Below, piece by piece: positions 8,999 through 17,710 of a DNA stretch of 64,000 nt. The notes under the pieces are model-generated. The model was not told the DNA's origin. It searched no databases and was given only the letters and a program-made list of their open reading frames with translations. Origin of the DNA: Pseudarthrobacter sp. L1SW (lineage in GTDB: Bacteria > Actinomycetota > Actinomycetes > Actinomycetales > Micrococcaceae); assembly GCF_020809045.1 (NCBI RefSeq), contig NZ_CP078079.1:1054001-1118000 (forward strand), written 5' to 3'. Both the position numbers and the translations under genes were made by a program. The stretch's first letter is position 1. Each line of letters begins with the position of its first letter.

Positions 8999-9864
8999 GA
9001 GGAAGCGCCCCAGGCAGCGGCAACCCGCTCAACATAGTGACCCAGTTGTGCCAAATCCGGCTGCGACGACGGATCGCCCACGGCGTCGGCCCCCACGGCA
9101 TTGGCAACGGCCAGCGCCCGCGTGTAGTCCAGTCCACTCTGCAGCGCCAGAACCAGGGCCGCGCAGAACGCGTCACCCGCGCCTACGGTGTTCGCCACCG
9201 TCACCGCAACGGATGGTGCCTCCGCCACCTTCTTCCCATACTCAAACATCGCCGAGCCGTCCTTGCCGTACGTCACCGCCACCAGCTTCGCCTCAGCGAG
9301 GGCCGGGATCAGGGCGTACTCGCTCTCGTTGACGATCACCAGGTCGCACCGCTCCAGCAGCTCGGCCGGCAGGTCCATGGCCGGCGCCGCGTTCAGCACA
9401 AAGAAGCCCTGCGCCTTCCGGGCCGCCTCCAGCACCACATTCAGCCCGACCTCGAGCTGGCACAGCACCGTCCCCTCCGGACCGAACTCCACCCCGTCCA
9501 GCGAAAGGTGCGAGTTGGCGCCCGGGCACACAACGATCTGGTTCTCGCCGTCGCGGTCCACCACGATCAGCGCCGTCCCGGTCGGCTGGCGGAGAACGGC
9601 CACGTCGGAGGTATCAACGCCGGCAGCAGCCAGGGCGTCCAGCATCCGCTGCCCGGACGCGTCCTGGCCCACGGCACCGACCATCCGGGCACCGCCGCCC
9701 AAACGCGCCGCAGCCGCCGCCTGGTTGGCGCCCTTGCCGCCGGGCTGCTCGGACAGGACGGCGCCGCCGATGGTTTCGCCCGCGGTCGGAAGCCGCTCTG
9801 CGGTGGCGATCAGGTCCAGGTTGATGCTGCCGACCACGGTGACGGCAGGACGTGTTGTGTTCAT
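8995..9864 (-). CDS. rbsK: Ribokinase (PfkB family)
   Basis: 289 residues. It phosphorylates D-ribose at O5 with ATP in the cytoplasm. Both PfkB signatures are present: GGKGANQAAAAARLGG near residue 42 and NTVGAGDAF near residue 235, the latter containing the catalytic Asp. The N-terminal VVGSINLDLI is typical of ribokinases. It is first in a minus-strand operon with the GNAT gene and the broken DeoR gene, divergent from a transporter and nucleoside hydrolase. That context fits salvage of ribose released from nucleosides. Length is slightly short for the family but complete. Confidence 0.9.
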   Translation of the reverse strand: MNTTRPAVTVVGSINLDLIATAERLPTAGETIGGAVLSEQPGGKGANQAAAAARLGGGARMVGAVGQDASGQRMLDALAAAGVDTSDVAVLRQPTGTALIVVDRDGENQIVVCPGANSHLSLDGVEFGPEGTVLCQLEVGLNVVLEAARKAQGFFVLNAAPAMDLPAELLERCDLVIVNESEYALIPALAEAKLVAVTYGKDGSAMFEYGKKVAEAPSVAVTVANTVGAGDAFCAALVLALQSGLDYTRALAVANAVGADAVGDPSSQPDLAQLGHYVERVAAAWGASS

Positions 9865-9923
9865 GGGAAAACTCTCTCAGGGGGGAGGGCCGGAAGCGGC
9901 CGGGCTTTCGAAAAAGTGTAGCG

Positions 9924-9963
9924 CATGGTTGTACTTGTGAGTCATACATGGTTGTATAACAAC
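9924..9963. promoter_or_regulatory. Operator-like repeats between rbsK and MFS/nucleoside hydrolase
   Basis: CATGGTTGTA occurs twice as a direct repeat (9924-9933 and 9947-9956), 23 bp apart (two helical turns). The second copy overlaps a perfect palindrome GTTGT-ATA-ACAAC (9951-9963). The position in the divergent control region suggests binding sites for a regulator of both operons. The TTGTATAACAA form resembles GntR-type operators as much as DeoR ones. Confidence 0.55.
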
Positions 9964-10013
9964 TCGAATCGCCACGACAGGCGATCCCTTCTGCTCGAAC
10001 AAAGGAGTTTGAT

Positions 10014-11459
10014 GTGAACACCCCGACCCCCGCCGCAGCCGCACCGCCCGCGGAAGGAGGCGCCGCCGTCGTCATCTCGGACGACGACGCGGCCAAACTC
10101 TCGGGCCGCCGCGCCGCCCTGCTGATCTCCACCCTGCTGCTGGGCGTGCTGTCCTTCCAGCTCAACGCCAGCATGGTGACCCCCGCGCTGCCGCAGATCG
10201 CCGCGAGCTTCGGCGAAAGCGCGGACAGCGCCGCCCCCGTCCAGTCCATGTTCTTCCTGGCCGGCGCCATCGCCGGGCCCGTGATCGGCCGGTGGAGCGA
10301 CTTCATCGGCCGCCGCGCCGCGCTGCTGCTGGTCCTGGGCATCATGGGCGCCGGCACCATCCTCTGCATCGCCGCGCCCACCCTGCCGCTGCTGGTCACC
10401 GGCCGGTTCCTGCAGGGCGTCTCCAGCGCCGTGTTCGCGCTCGCCTACATCGTGCTCAGCGAGAACCTGCAGGCCAAGGTCTTCGGCACCTCCGTGGGCA
10501 TCATCGCCGCCATCAACGGGGGAGTGGGCGGCGTGGACGGCTACGTGGGTGGGCTCATGGCCGAGACCCTCGGCTTCCGGTCCATCTTTGTCGTCGTGCT
10601 CGTCCTCACCGCTATCGCTGCCGTCTGCATCTTCCGACTGGTGCCCGCCGGACGTCCTGTTGGCGTGCGCGGCGCCATGGACTGGTGGGGCGCCGGCTCC
10701 CTCTCGCTGTTCCTGGTGTTCCTGACGTACTTCGTGTCCGACGGGTCGGCCGCCGGCTGGACCTCGCCCACCGCCCTGGCCCTGCTGGCCGGCACCGTTT
10801 TGTCTTTTGCGGGATTCTGGTTCATCGAGAAGCGCCGCAGCCACCCGCTCATCGCCGTGCATCATCTGCGCTCCCGCCAGGTGTGGCCGGTCATCGCCAC
10901 CACCGTCCTCACCCTGGCCGGCATCTTCGCGGTCATCAACTTCACCGTGGTGCTGCTGAGCCAGGATTCCGACGGCGGCTTCGGGTTTTCCGCCTCCATC
11001 TCGGCGTTGCTGTTCCTCACCCCGGCCGCGCTGATCGGCGTCTTCGCCGCACCTTTGGCGGGGTGGCTGGCGGACCGGCGCGGGTGGGTGCGTACGTTGC
11101 GGCTGGGGACGTCCCTGAGCCTGGTGTGCGCCGTGGTGGCCGCCGTGTTTTCTTCCAGTCCGGTGGCGGTGTTTATTGCCATTGCCTGCCTGGGGATCTT
11201 CTACAACGGCTTCTTCCTGACCGCCATCAACGGGCTCTCGGTGCTGCTCTCGCCCAAGGAGGCCCCGGCGGCGCTGCCCGGCATCAACGGCGCGTCGTTC
11301 GGGATCGGGGCGAGCCTCGGCGTCGTGCTGGTGGCACCGTTCGCCGCGCAGGCCACGGCCGCCGGGTACGCCACCGCCCTCTGGATCTCGGTGGGCATCA
11401 CCGCCGCCGCGTTCATTGTCAGCCTCTTCGTCGCCGCCCCCAAGGGCGAGACGGTCTAA
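10014..11459 (+). CDS. MFS transporter (probable nucleoside/ribose permease)
   Basis: 481 residues with a GTG start, preceded by AAAGGAG at 10001-10007. The protein is strongly hydrophobic, with about 12-14 membrane segments. MFS motif A (GRWSDFIGRRAALLL) lies between segments 2 and 3, and there is a soluble N-terminal stretch of about 30 residues rich in Ala and acidic residues. It is followed 29 bp later by a nucleoside hydrolase, so import of a nucleoside is the simplest reading. The fold is of the drug:H+ antiporter type, so export cannot be excluded from sequence alone. Confidence 0.85.
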   Translation: MNTPTPAAAAPPAEGGAAVVISDDDAAKLSGRRAALLISTLLLGVLSFQLNASMVTPALPQIAASFGESADSAAPVQSMFFLAGAIAGPVIGRWSDFIGRRAALLLVLGIMGAGTILCIAAPTLPLLVTGRFLQGVSSAVFALAYIVLSENLQAKVFGTSVGIIAAINGGVGGVDGYVGGLMAETLGFRSIFVVVLVLTAIAAVCIFRLVPAGRPVGVRGAMDWWGAGSLSLFLVFLTYFVSDGSAAGWTSPTALALLAGTVLSFAGFWFIEKRRSHPLIAVHHLRSRQVWPVIATTVLTLAGIFAVINFTVVLLSQDSDGGFGFSASISALLFLTPAALIGVFAAPLAGWLADRRGWVRTLRLGTSLSLVCAVVAAVFSSSPVAVFIAIACLGIFYNGFFLTAINGLSVLLSPKEAPAALPGINGASFGIGASLGVVLVAPFAAQATAAGYATALWISVGITAAAFIVSLFVAAPKGETV

Positions 11460-11488
11460 CCCCTCCATCTGTTGCGAAGGAATCTATT

Positions 11489-12475
11489 GTGACTGCCCCC
11501 GTTTACCTCGACTGCGACACCGGCATCGACGACGCCCTCGCCCTGGCCTACCTGCTCGCCTCACCTCTTGCTTCCGTGGTGGGGATCGGGACGGTGAGCG
11601 GGAACGTCAGTGCCGCGGTTGGGGCCCGGAATACTTTGGATCTGCTGTCGTTGGCCGGGGCTGCTTCCGTGCCGGTGGCTGTTGGCGCGCACGATCCCCT
11701 GGCTGGCTCCTTTGGCGGCGGGTCGCCGTGGGTGCACGGGGAAAACGGTGTGGGGGAAGTTGTGCTGGCGCCTTCTGCTGCTTCTGTTGCTGCCGAGTCC
11801 GCGGCGGAGTTGCTGGTGCGGCTGGCGCGTACCTATCCGGGCACGTTGCGGGTGGTGGCAATCGGGCCGCTGACCAACATTGCCGAGGCATTGCGGCTGG
11901 AGCCTGCGCTGCCGTCCCTGGTGGAGTCGGTGACCGTGATGGGCGGGGCCGCGCTGGCGCCGGGGAACATCACTCCGGTGGCCGAGGCGAACATCTGGCA
12001 CGACCCCGAGGCCGCCGCCCTGGTGCTGGCCGCCGACTGGGACGCGACCCTGGTGCCGCTGGACGTGACCATGGCATCTGTTTTGGAGGAGTCACACCGG
12101 CAGGCGCTGTTGGCTTCGCCGGCGCCGATGCCGCGGGCCTTGGGGGAGATGCTGGGCTACTACTTCCGGTTCTACGAGGGCATCTACGGCCGGCCCTGCT
12201 CCGCCATGCACGATCCGCTGGCGGCGGCGCTCGCTGTTGGTGCTGTGAAACCTGCCCTGGCACCGATGGTGCGGGCCGCCGTCGACACCTCTGACGGGCC
12301 CGGCCGCGGGCAGACCGTGTGCGACATGCGGGGGCTGTACGCGGGGTACCCGGAGGTGAAGGGCGCGCGTTACCGCGTGGTGCTCTCACTGGAGGAGGAC
12401 TTCGCCCCCCACCTGGTGGAGACGCTGCTGACCCCGTCCCCGGCGGTTGAGCCCATGCCTACACCTGTTGGATAA
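11489..12475 (+). CDS. Inosine/uridine-preferring nucleoside hydrolase family
   Basis: 328 residues from the GTG at 11489, with GAAGG upstream. It cleaves the N-glycosidic bond of ribonucleosides to ribose and base. The N-terminal LDCDTGIDDALALAYLL holds the Ca2+-binding Asp cluster (Asp8, Asp10, Asp14, Asp15) that defines the family. VAIGPLTNIA, VTVMGGA, the NIWHDPEAA segment and the late MHDPLAAAL (metal/ribose-binding Asp) are all present. The open frame extends upstream inside the MFS gene, but that part is antisense-like shadow. With rbsK on the other side it forms a nucleoside-to-ribose-5-phosphate route. Confidence 0.9.
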   Translation: MTAPVYLDCDTGIDDALALAYLLASPLASVVGIGTVSGNVSAAVGARNTLDLLSLAGAASVPVAVGAHDPLAGSFGGGSPWVHGENGVGEVVLAPSAASVAAESAAELLVRLARTYPGTLRVVAIGPLTNIAEALRLEPALPSLVESVTVMGGAALAPGNITPVAEANIWHDPEAAALVLAADWDATLVPLDVTMASVLEESHRQALLASPAPMPRALGEMLGYYFRFYEGIYGRPCSAMHDPLAAALAVGAVKPALAPMVRAAVDTSDGPGRGQTVCDMRGLYAGYPEVKGARYRVVLSLEEDFAPHLVETLLTPSPAVEPMPTPVG

Positions 12476-12558
12476 GTCCAAAACTGCCAGTTCCGCCGGG
12501 ACCGCGCCAGGGCCATGATTGGAAGTACAGAGCGCTGCGATTTGGATCGGAGGCTGCC

Positions 12559-12729
12559 ATGATCCAGGCCCTGCTGTGCAAGCTGAATGTCCGGCACGAG
12601 TGGCATCTCGAACATGCCGAGGACGGGGGCGTGTATCGGCGCTGCCGTCGGTGCGGCAAGGATGACGATCAACGCAGCGAAAGGGGGAAGGGCGACTTCA
12701 GCACTTGGATCGGGCTTTCGGGCGGGTGA
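12559..12729 (+). CDS. Small protein with a CxxC pair (56 residues)
   Basis: An ATG preceded by GGAGGCTGCC opens a 56-codon frame: MIQALLCKLNVRHEWHLEH, an acidic turn, then RRCRRCGKDDD and a Trp/Phe-rich end. Cys7, the CRRC pair and two His residues could bind one zinc ion. I recall similar short proteins as common in Arthrobacter genomes, without known function. Good ribosome binding site and isolation between two operons support a real gene. Confidence 0.65.
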   Translation: MIQALLCKLNVRHEWHLEHAEDGGVYRRCRRCGKDDDQRSERGKGDFSTWIGLSGG

Positions 12730-12788
12730 GCTAATCAGGGCACGGAAAGGGCGGGACGACTGCGCCAGCGTGCTGTCGTCCCGCCGGC

Positions 12789-14075
12789 TCACCCGCAGAG
12801 CGCCGAGGAAGCGCGGAACGCCGAATACCGGGGATCATCGCGTCCCACCAGCTGTCCCAGCGCTTTCACACCCTCCGCGTCCGCGGACCCCATGTCCGTG
12901 GACAGCCACCGCACCAGCAGCCCGGCATCCCCACTGGCCCGCACCGCCGAACCGACGGCCAGGTCCAGCTGGTCCCGCAGCAGCTGCACGGCCAGAACGC
13001 CGGACCGGCTGAGCAGGGGAGCCGTGTACGCCGCCAGCGCCTCAGCAACGAGGCCCTCCCGCAGTAACCGCAGCACCCGCCCCGAGTCAGAACAGCCTGC
13101 CAAGCCTGCAGCAAGCCGGTACGGGTTCGACTCCACCGCATCGCCCAGCATGGACCGGACCCGGAACATCTCCGTCCGGATGGCCTGCGGCGTGCCCGCG
13201 TCCCCGTGCAGCTCGTACGCCAATTCGTCGGCGCTCCATCCCTGCGACCGGGAATCCAGCAGCGCCAGGATCTCTGCCCGGCGCAGCGTCACAGGTACCC
13301 GGCTGCCGTCGGCAAACACGGCGGCAGGCCGGTCGCCGAGCAACTCCAGCGAAGAAACAGCGGCAACAGTCCGCCGCGCACCCTGCCGGGAGGCACCCAG
13401 GGAAGAAGACGCACCCAAGGAGGCGCCGCCGTCGGACGTTCCCAGCAGCGACTCCGCCACCCGGACCGCACACCGCACCATCCGCAGCGTGTCCGCGCTG
13501 ATGGTGTCCAACGGCCCGGAAACGTCCAGCACGCCAAGCAGCACACCCGTCAAAGGGTCCGTGATGGGCGCCGCCGTGCACGCCCAGTCGTGGTGGGTGC
13601 GGACCAGGTGCTCGGCGGAGAACAGCTGCACCGGCCCGCCGGTCACCAGCACCTCGCTGATGGCGTTGGTGCCGATCCCCGCCTCGGACCAGTCCGCCCC
13701 TTCGGAGAACTCCAGCCGGTCCGCCCGCCGCAGCGCCTCCCGGCTGCCCACCCGCCACAGGATCTCGCCCCCGGCGTCGGTGAGCACCAGCAGGTGCCGG
13801 CCGGAACTGGAATCGTCGGCCAGCAGGTCCTGCAGCGCCGGCATCACCTGCTGCAGCCGGTGCTCCCGCCGCAGCTGGACCACCTCGGACGGATCGTGCA
13901 CGTGCCGCGGGCTGTGCTGGTCAGGGCTGATGCCCAGCGCCATGGACCGGCGCCACGACTCCGCCAGCGGTGTGGGGATCTCCGGGCGCGGGACACCGGA
14001 GATGACCAGCTCGTGCGCCCGGCGCAGGGCACGCGCGTACTTCGCCGGGTCCGAGAACCTCAGGCCGTAGTCCAC
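12789..14075 (-). CDS. GAF-domain transcriptional regulator (AcoR-like sensor without AAA+ domain)
   Basis: 428 residues with a GTG start behind GAGGAGGAGACG. Residues ~75-225 form a GAF sensory domain with EGADWSEAGIGTNAISEVL and HDWACTAAPITDP, motifs shared with the AcoR/DhaR family. The C-terminal part (PVTLRRAEILALL..., WSADELAYELHG, AIRTEMFRVRSMLG) resembles a winged helix-turn-helix. The sigma-54 AAA+ domain of AcoR is absent. It is divergent from the monooxygenase/butanediol dehydrogenase pair, so it probably activates them in response to a small ketone or alcohol; that is an inference from context. Confidence 0.8.
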   Translation of the reverse strand: MDYGLRFSDPAKYARALRRAHELVISGVPRPEIPTPLAESWRRSMALGISPDQHSPRHVHDPSEVVQLRREHRLQQVMPALQDLLADDSSSGRHLLVLTDAGGEILWRVGSREALRRADRLEFSEGADWSEAGIGTNAISEVLVTGGPVQLFSAEHLVRTHHDWACTAAPITDPLTGVLLGVLDVSGPLDTISADTLRMVRCAVRVAESLLGTSDGGASLGASSSLGASRQGARRTVAAVSSLELLGDRPAAVFADGSRVPVTLRRAEILALLDSRSQGWSADELAYELHGDAGTPQAIRTEMFRVRSMLGDAVESNPYRLAAGLAGCSDSGRVLRLLREGLVAEALAAYTAPLLSRSGVLAVQLLRDQLDLAVGSAVRASGDAGLLVRWLSTDMGSADAEGVKALGQLVGRDDPRYSAFRASSALCG

Positions 14076-14117
14076 CGTCTCCTCCTCACCGCCGGCGTCC
14101 TTGCCGGCAGTGCCCGT

Positions 14118-14133
14118 GTAACGCGCTTGTTAC
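14118..14133. promoter_or_regulatory. Inverted repeat in the GAF regulator/monooxygenase divergent region
   Basis: GTAAC-N6-GTTAC sits between the divergent starts at 14075 and 14247. It is a candidate regulator-binding site; no clear -10/-35 pair was assigned. Confidence 0.4.
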
Positions 14134-14246
14134 CCCCGCCGCGTTCCAATAGTGATGCAGCTCACGCCCGCCCCAGCATACCGCAGGGACACCGGCGGGA
14201 GGGGGCCGCCCGGACCACCTGAGGGACCGCACACAAAGGAGTGGAG

Positions 14247-16046
14247 ATGACCGAAACACCCACCGCCGCCGCCCAGGCCTGGCTTGCCAGCCTTGACGGC
14301 GCGCTGCAGCGCCGCGACGTGGACGCCGCGCTGGACCTGTTCGAGGACGAAAGCTACTGGCGCGACTTCGTGGCGTTCACGTGGAACCTGAAAACACTGG
14401 AAGGCAAGGCGGACATCCGGCACATGCTCGAGGCCACGCTGGACCACGTGCAGCCGGCCAACTGGGCGCTCGCCGAGGACGCCACCGGCAGCGCCGCCGC
14501 TGACGGGACCGTGGAGGCCTGGATCACGTTCGAGACCGGCGACGCCCGCGGCTACGGCCACCTCCGGCTGCGGAACGGCAGATGCTGGACGCTGCTCACC
14601 ACCATGCAGGAGCTGAAGGGCTTCGAGGAGAAGAAGGGCCCGCGCCGCGAGCAGGGCGTGGCACACGAAATCGTCCGCGGCCGCCGCTCCTGGAAGGAAC
14701 TCAAGGAGGAGCAGGAGGCGCGGCTGGGGTACGAGGAGCAGCCCTACTGCGTGATCATCGGCGGCGGGCAGGGCGGCATCGGCCTCGCGGCGCGGCTGCG
14801 GCGGCTGGGCGTGCCCACCATCGTGATCGAGAAGAACCAGAACCCGGGCGACTCCTGGCGCAACCGCTACAGGTCCCTGCACCTGCACGACCCCGTCTGG
14901 TACGACCACCTGCCCTACCTGAAGTTCCCGGACGACTGGCCCGTCTTCGCCGCCAAGGACAAGATCGGCGACTGGCTGGAGCACTACACGCGCATCATGG
15001 AGCTGAACTACTGGTCCGGCACCGAGTGCGTGGGCGCAGAGTACGACGACGGCACGCAGGAATGGACGGTCAGCGTCCTCCGCAACGGGTCACCAGTGAC
15101 GTTGCGGCCCAAGCAGCTGGTCTTCGCCCTGGGGGTCTCCGGCTACCCGAACATCCCCACGTTCGACGGTGCCGAGAGCTTCCTGGGGGAGCAGCGGCAC
15201 TCCTCCCAGCACCCCGGCGGCGGGGACTGGACCGGGAAGAAGGCGGTGGTGATCGGCTCCAACAACTCCGCGCACGATATCTGCGCGGACCTGTGGGAGC
15301 ACGGCGCCGACGTCACCATGGTGCAGCGCTCCTCCACCCACATTGCCCGCAGCGAATCGCTGATGGACCTGGCCCTGGGGGACCTGTACTCGGAGAAGGC
15401 GCTGGCCAACGGCGTCACCACGGAAAAGGCGGACCTGCTGTTCGCGTCCCTTCCGTACCGGATCCTGCCCGAGGCGCAGGTGCCCGTCTACCAGGAGATG
15501 GCCCGGCGGGACGCCGAGTTCTACTCGCAGCTGGAGGCTGCCGGGTTTGACCTGGACTTCGGCGTGGACGGGTCCGGCCTGTTCCTGAAGTACCTGCGGC
15601 GCGGCTCCGGCTACTACATCGACGTCGGCGCCTCCCAGCTGATCATCGACGGCCGGGTGAAGCTGAAGTCCGGGCAGGTTTCCAAGATCACCGGCAACGC
15701 CGTGGTGATGGCGGACGGCACCGAGCTGGAGGCCGACCTGATTGTCTACGCCACCGGGTACGGGTCCATGAACGGCTGGCTGGCGGACCTGGTCTCGCCG
15801 GAAATCGCGGACCGGGTGGGCAAATGCTGGGGATACGGCTCAGACACGCCAAAAGACCCTGGCCCTTGGGAGGGGGAGCTGCGCAATATGTGGAAACCAA
15901 CCAACGTCCCCAACCTCTGGATCCACGGCGGCAACCTGCACCAGAGCCGGCACTACTCCTCCTACCTGGCCCTGCAGCTCAAGGCCCGGATGGAAGGACT
16001 CGAGACGCCGGTGTACGAACTGCAGCCCAGCCACCACACCCGCTAA
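14247..16046 (+). CDS. Flavin-containing monooxygenase with N-terminal SnoaL/NTF2-like domain
   Basis: 599 residues. The ATG at 14247 is chosen because AAAGGAG lies 6 bases upstream; the GTG at 14241 touches that site. Residues 1-~145 look like a SnoaL/NTF2-type cone fold. The enzyme part begins with the FAD-binding CVIIGGGQGGIGLAARL (about 168). A flavin-monooxygenase-like FLGEQRHSSQH motif follows, then the NADPH-binding VVIGSNNSAHDICADL and a final ATGYGS. It should insert one oxygen using NADPH and O2. Coupling with a butanediol dehydrogenase, 12 bp downstream, suggests ketone or alcohol catabolism. The substrate is unknown. Confidence 0.85.
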   Translation: MTETPTAAAQAWLASLDGALQRRDVDAALDLFEDESYWRDFVAFTWNLKTLEGKADIRHMLEATLDHVQPANWALAEDATGSAAADGTVEAWITFETGDARGYGHLRLRNGRCWTLLTTMQELKGFEEKKGPRREQGVAHEIVRGRRSWKELKEEQEARLGYEEQPYCVIIGGGQGGIGLAARLRRLGVPTIVIEKNQNPGDSWRNRYRSLHLHDPVWYDHLPYLKFPDDWPVFAAKDKIGDWLEHYTRIMELNYWSGTECVGAEYDDGTQEWTVSVLRNGSPVTLRPKQLVFALGVSGYPNIPTFDGAESFLGEQRHSSQHPGGGDWTGKKAVVIGSNNSAHDICADLWEHGADVTMVQRSSTHIARSESLMDLALGDLYSEKALANGVTTEKADLLFASLPYRILPEAQVPVYQEMARRDAEFYSQLEAAGFDLDFGVDGSGLFLKYLRRGSGYYIDVGASQLIIDGRVKLKSGQVSKITGNAVVMADGTELEADLIVYATGYGSMNGWLADLVSPEIADRVGKCWGYGSDTPKDPGPWEGELRNMWKPTNVPNLWIHGGNLHQSRHYSSYLALQLKARMEGLETPVYELQPSHHTR

Positions 16047-16058
16047 GGAGAGCCCATC

Positions 16059-17114
16059 ATGAAGGCAGCACGCTTCCACGCCCGCAAGGACATCCGCATC
16101 GAGGACATCCCGGAGCCGGACCTCCTCGCCGAGACCGTCAAGATCGACGTCGCCTGGTGCGGCATCTGTGGCACCGACCTGCACGAGTACCTGGAGGGCC
16201 CCATCTTCGTCCCGGCGCCGGGCCATCCGCACCCGCTGTCCCACGAGGAAGCTCCGGTGACCCTGGGGCACGAATTCTCCGGGACCGTCTCCGAGGTCGG
16301 CGAAGGGGTGACGGGCCTCGCGAAGGGGGACAACGTCGTCGTCGAACCCTATTTTGTCTGCGACGAATGCGATTCCTGCAAGGCCGGCAACTACCACCTG
16401 TGCCGGCAGATGGGCTTCATCGGGCTGTCCGGCGGCGGGGGAGGGCTGAGCGAGAAGATCGTGGTGGACCAGCGGTGGGTGCACCCCATCGGGGACATTC
16501 CGCTGGACGAGGCGGCACTGATCGAGCCGCTGTCCGTGGCCCACCACGCGGTGGCGCGCAGTGGCGTGAAGGCCGGCGACACGGCGCTGGTGGGCGGCTC
16601 CGGGCCGATCGGACTGCTTACCGCCGCCGTCCTGAAGGGCATGGGGGTGACCACGATCATCAGCGAGCTCACCCAGGCACGCAAGGAGAAGGCCACCTCC
16701 AGCGGCGTGGCCGACCATGTCCTGGACCCGAGCAAGGAGGACGTCCCGGAGCGGGTGCGCGAGTTGACCGGCGGGACGGGGGCCGACGTGGCGTTCGAAT
16801 GCGCCGGCGTGAACGCGGTGCTGGACACCATGCTCGACGCCGTCCGGCCCGGCGCCGTGGTGGTCAACGTGTCCATCTGGGGCGCGCCAGCCACCGTGGA
16901 CATGCAGAAACTGGTGCTCAAGGAGATCGACCTGCGCGGCACCATCGCCTACGTCCGCGACCACCCCGCCGTGATCAAGATGGTGCAGGAGGGCAAGGTG
17001 GACCTCAAGCCGTTCATCACCGGCCGGATCGCGCTGGAGGACCTGGTGGAACAGGGCTTCGACACCCTGATCAACCACAAGGACACCGCCGTGAAGGTGC
17101 TGGTCCACCCGTAG
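16059..17114 (+). CDS. Zinc-dependent 2,3-butanediol dehydrogenase (MDR family)
   Basis: 351 residues. It oxidises vicinal diols or interconverts acetoin and butanediol with NAD(H). Catalytic zinc ligands are in CGICGTDLHEY and GHEFSG. The structural-zinc cluster reads CDECDSCKAGNYHLC (four Cys). The Rossmann motif is VGGSGPIGLLTA near residue 175. The length and the LEGPIFVPA insert match bacterial 2,3-butanediol dehydrogenases. It is the second gene of the operon, 12 bp after the monooxygenase, with GGAGAG before its ATG. L-threonine or sorbitol dehydrogenase activity is less likely. Confidence 0.85.
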   Translation: MKAARFHARKDIRIEDIPEPDLLAETVKIDVAWCGICGTDLHEYLEGPIFVPAPGHPHPLSHEEAPVTLGHEFSGTVSEVGEGVTGLAKGDNVVVEPYFVCDECDSCKAGNYHLCRQMGFIGLSGGGGGLSEKIVVDQRWVHPIGDIPLDEAALIEPLSVAHHAVARSGVKAGDTALVGGSGPIGLLTAAVLKGMGVTTIISELTQARKEKATSSGVADHVLDPSKEDVPERVRELTGGTGADVAFECAGVNAVLDTMLDAVRPGAVVVNVSIWGAPATVDMQKLVLKEIDLRGTIAYVRDHPAVIKMVQEGKVDLKPFITGRIALEDLVEQGFDTLINHKDTAVKVLVHP

Positions 17115-17134
17115 GGGCTGTGGGCAGCCGCGCG

Positions 17135-17710
17135 TCAGGGGAGCGGGTGCCGTTCGCCCACGCTGACGGAGGACGACGGCGGCAGGTACTCCCGCCGTCG
17201 TCGTTCCATCCGTTGCTGCTGGCCCGGTGACGGGATGTTGGCACGCTTGGCGCGGTTGCACCTGGCGCAGGCCGCAACAAAGTTCTGCAGGCTGGTGGAA
17301 CCGCCCTTGGACCACGGATAGAAGTGGTCCCCGTGCTCGGCCGGGCGCCCGCAGCGGCGGCCGAAGCCGGCTTCCAGCTCGCACAGGCCGGCGGCCCGGA
17401 CCATCCCTTCACGGCGCTGCTGCCGCGTGAAGCGGCGCACCGGATCCCGGCGGCGGACGTCCCGGCCGGTGATGACGGCGGCCGCAATACCCAGAACGAC
17501 GGCGGCCACGCCCGGGAGCGCAACCGCGGCGACGACGTTCTCCACCATGCCGCTTAGGACCCCTGCCGCGGCGGACTGGCCCGTTCCGGCAGCCGGTGCC
17601 GGCTTCGAGCTGAGCGCGGTCATCACCGCGACAGCGATCCAGATCATCACCGCCGAGTACGCCAGGCGAAGCCCCTGCCGGGTCCAGTAGATACGGCCGA
17701 GTTCCGGCAT
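17135..17710 (-). CDS. Membrane-anchored HNH endonuclease-domain protein
   Basis: 191 residues from the ATG at 17710, which has GGGGGAA upstream. Two hydrophobic segments lie at about residues 12-35 and 55-85. The C-terminal half is an HNH domain: CELEAGFGRRCG, then HGDHFYPWSKGG (His-Asp-His) and NFVAACARCNRAK. It would bind zinc through its two Cys pairs. Many chromosomal HNH proteins of this size in actinobacteria are uncharacterised, and DNA cleavage is assumed, not shown. It is convergent with the dehydrogenase gene. Confidence 0.75.
   Translation of the reverse strand: MPELGRIYWTRQGLRLAYSAVMIWIAVAVMTALSSKPAPAAGTGQSAAAGVLSGMVENVVAAVALPGVAAVVLGIAAAVITGRDVRRRDPVRRFTRQQRREGMVRAAGLCELEAGFGRRCGRPAEHGDHFYPWSKGGSTSLQNFVAACARCNRAKRANIPSPGQQQRMERRRREYLPPSSSVSVGERHPLP
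17172..17202. repeat. Hairpin GACGACGGCGG / CCGCCGTCGTC inside the HNH gene end
   Basis: An 11-bp perfect stem with a 9-base loop. Its right arm and the next bases share an 18-base string with the hairpin at 32628-32657. It may serve as a terminator for the convergent dehydrogenase transcript. Confidence 0.45.

Noticed and set aside
9942..11468. 508-codon open frame on the minus strand, opposite the MFS gene
   Set aside because: Low-complexity Gly/Arg/Glu/His composition typical of antisense frames in GC-rich genes; the plus strand encodes a clear transporter.
15824..17230. 468-codon plus-strand frame overlapping the monooxygenase and dehydrogenase
   Set aside because: Arg/Pro/Gly-rich +1 shadow; both real genes have full motifs in their own frames.
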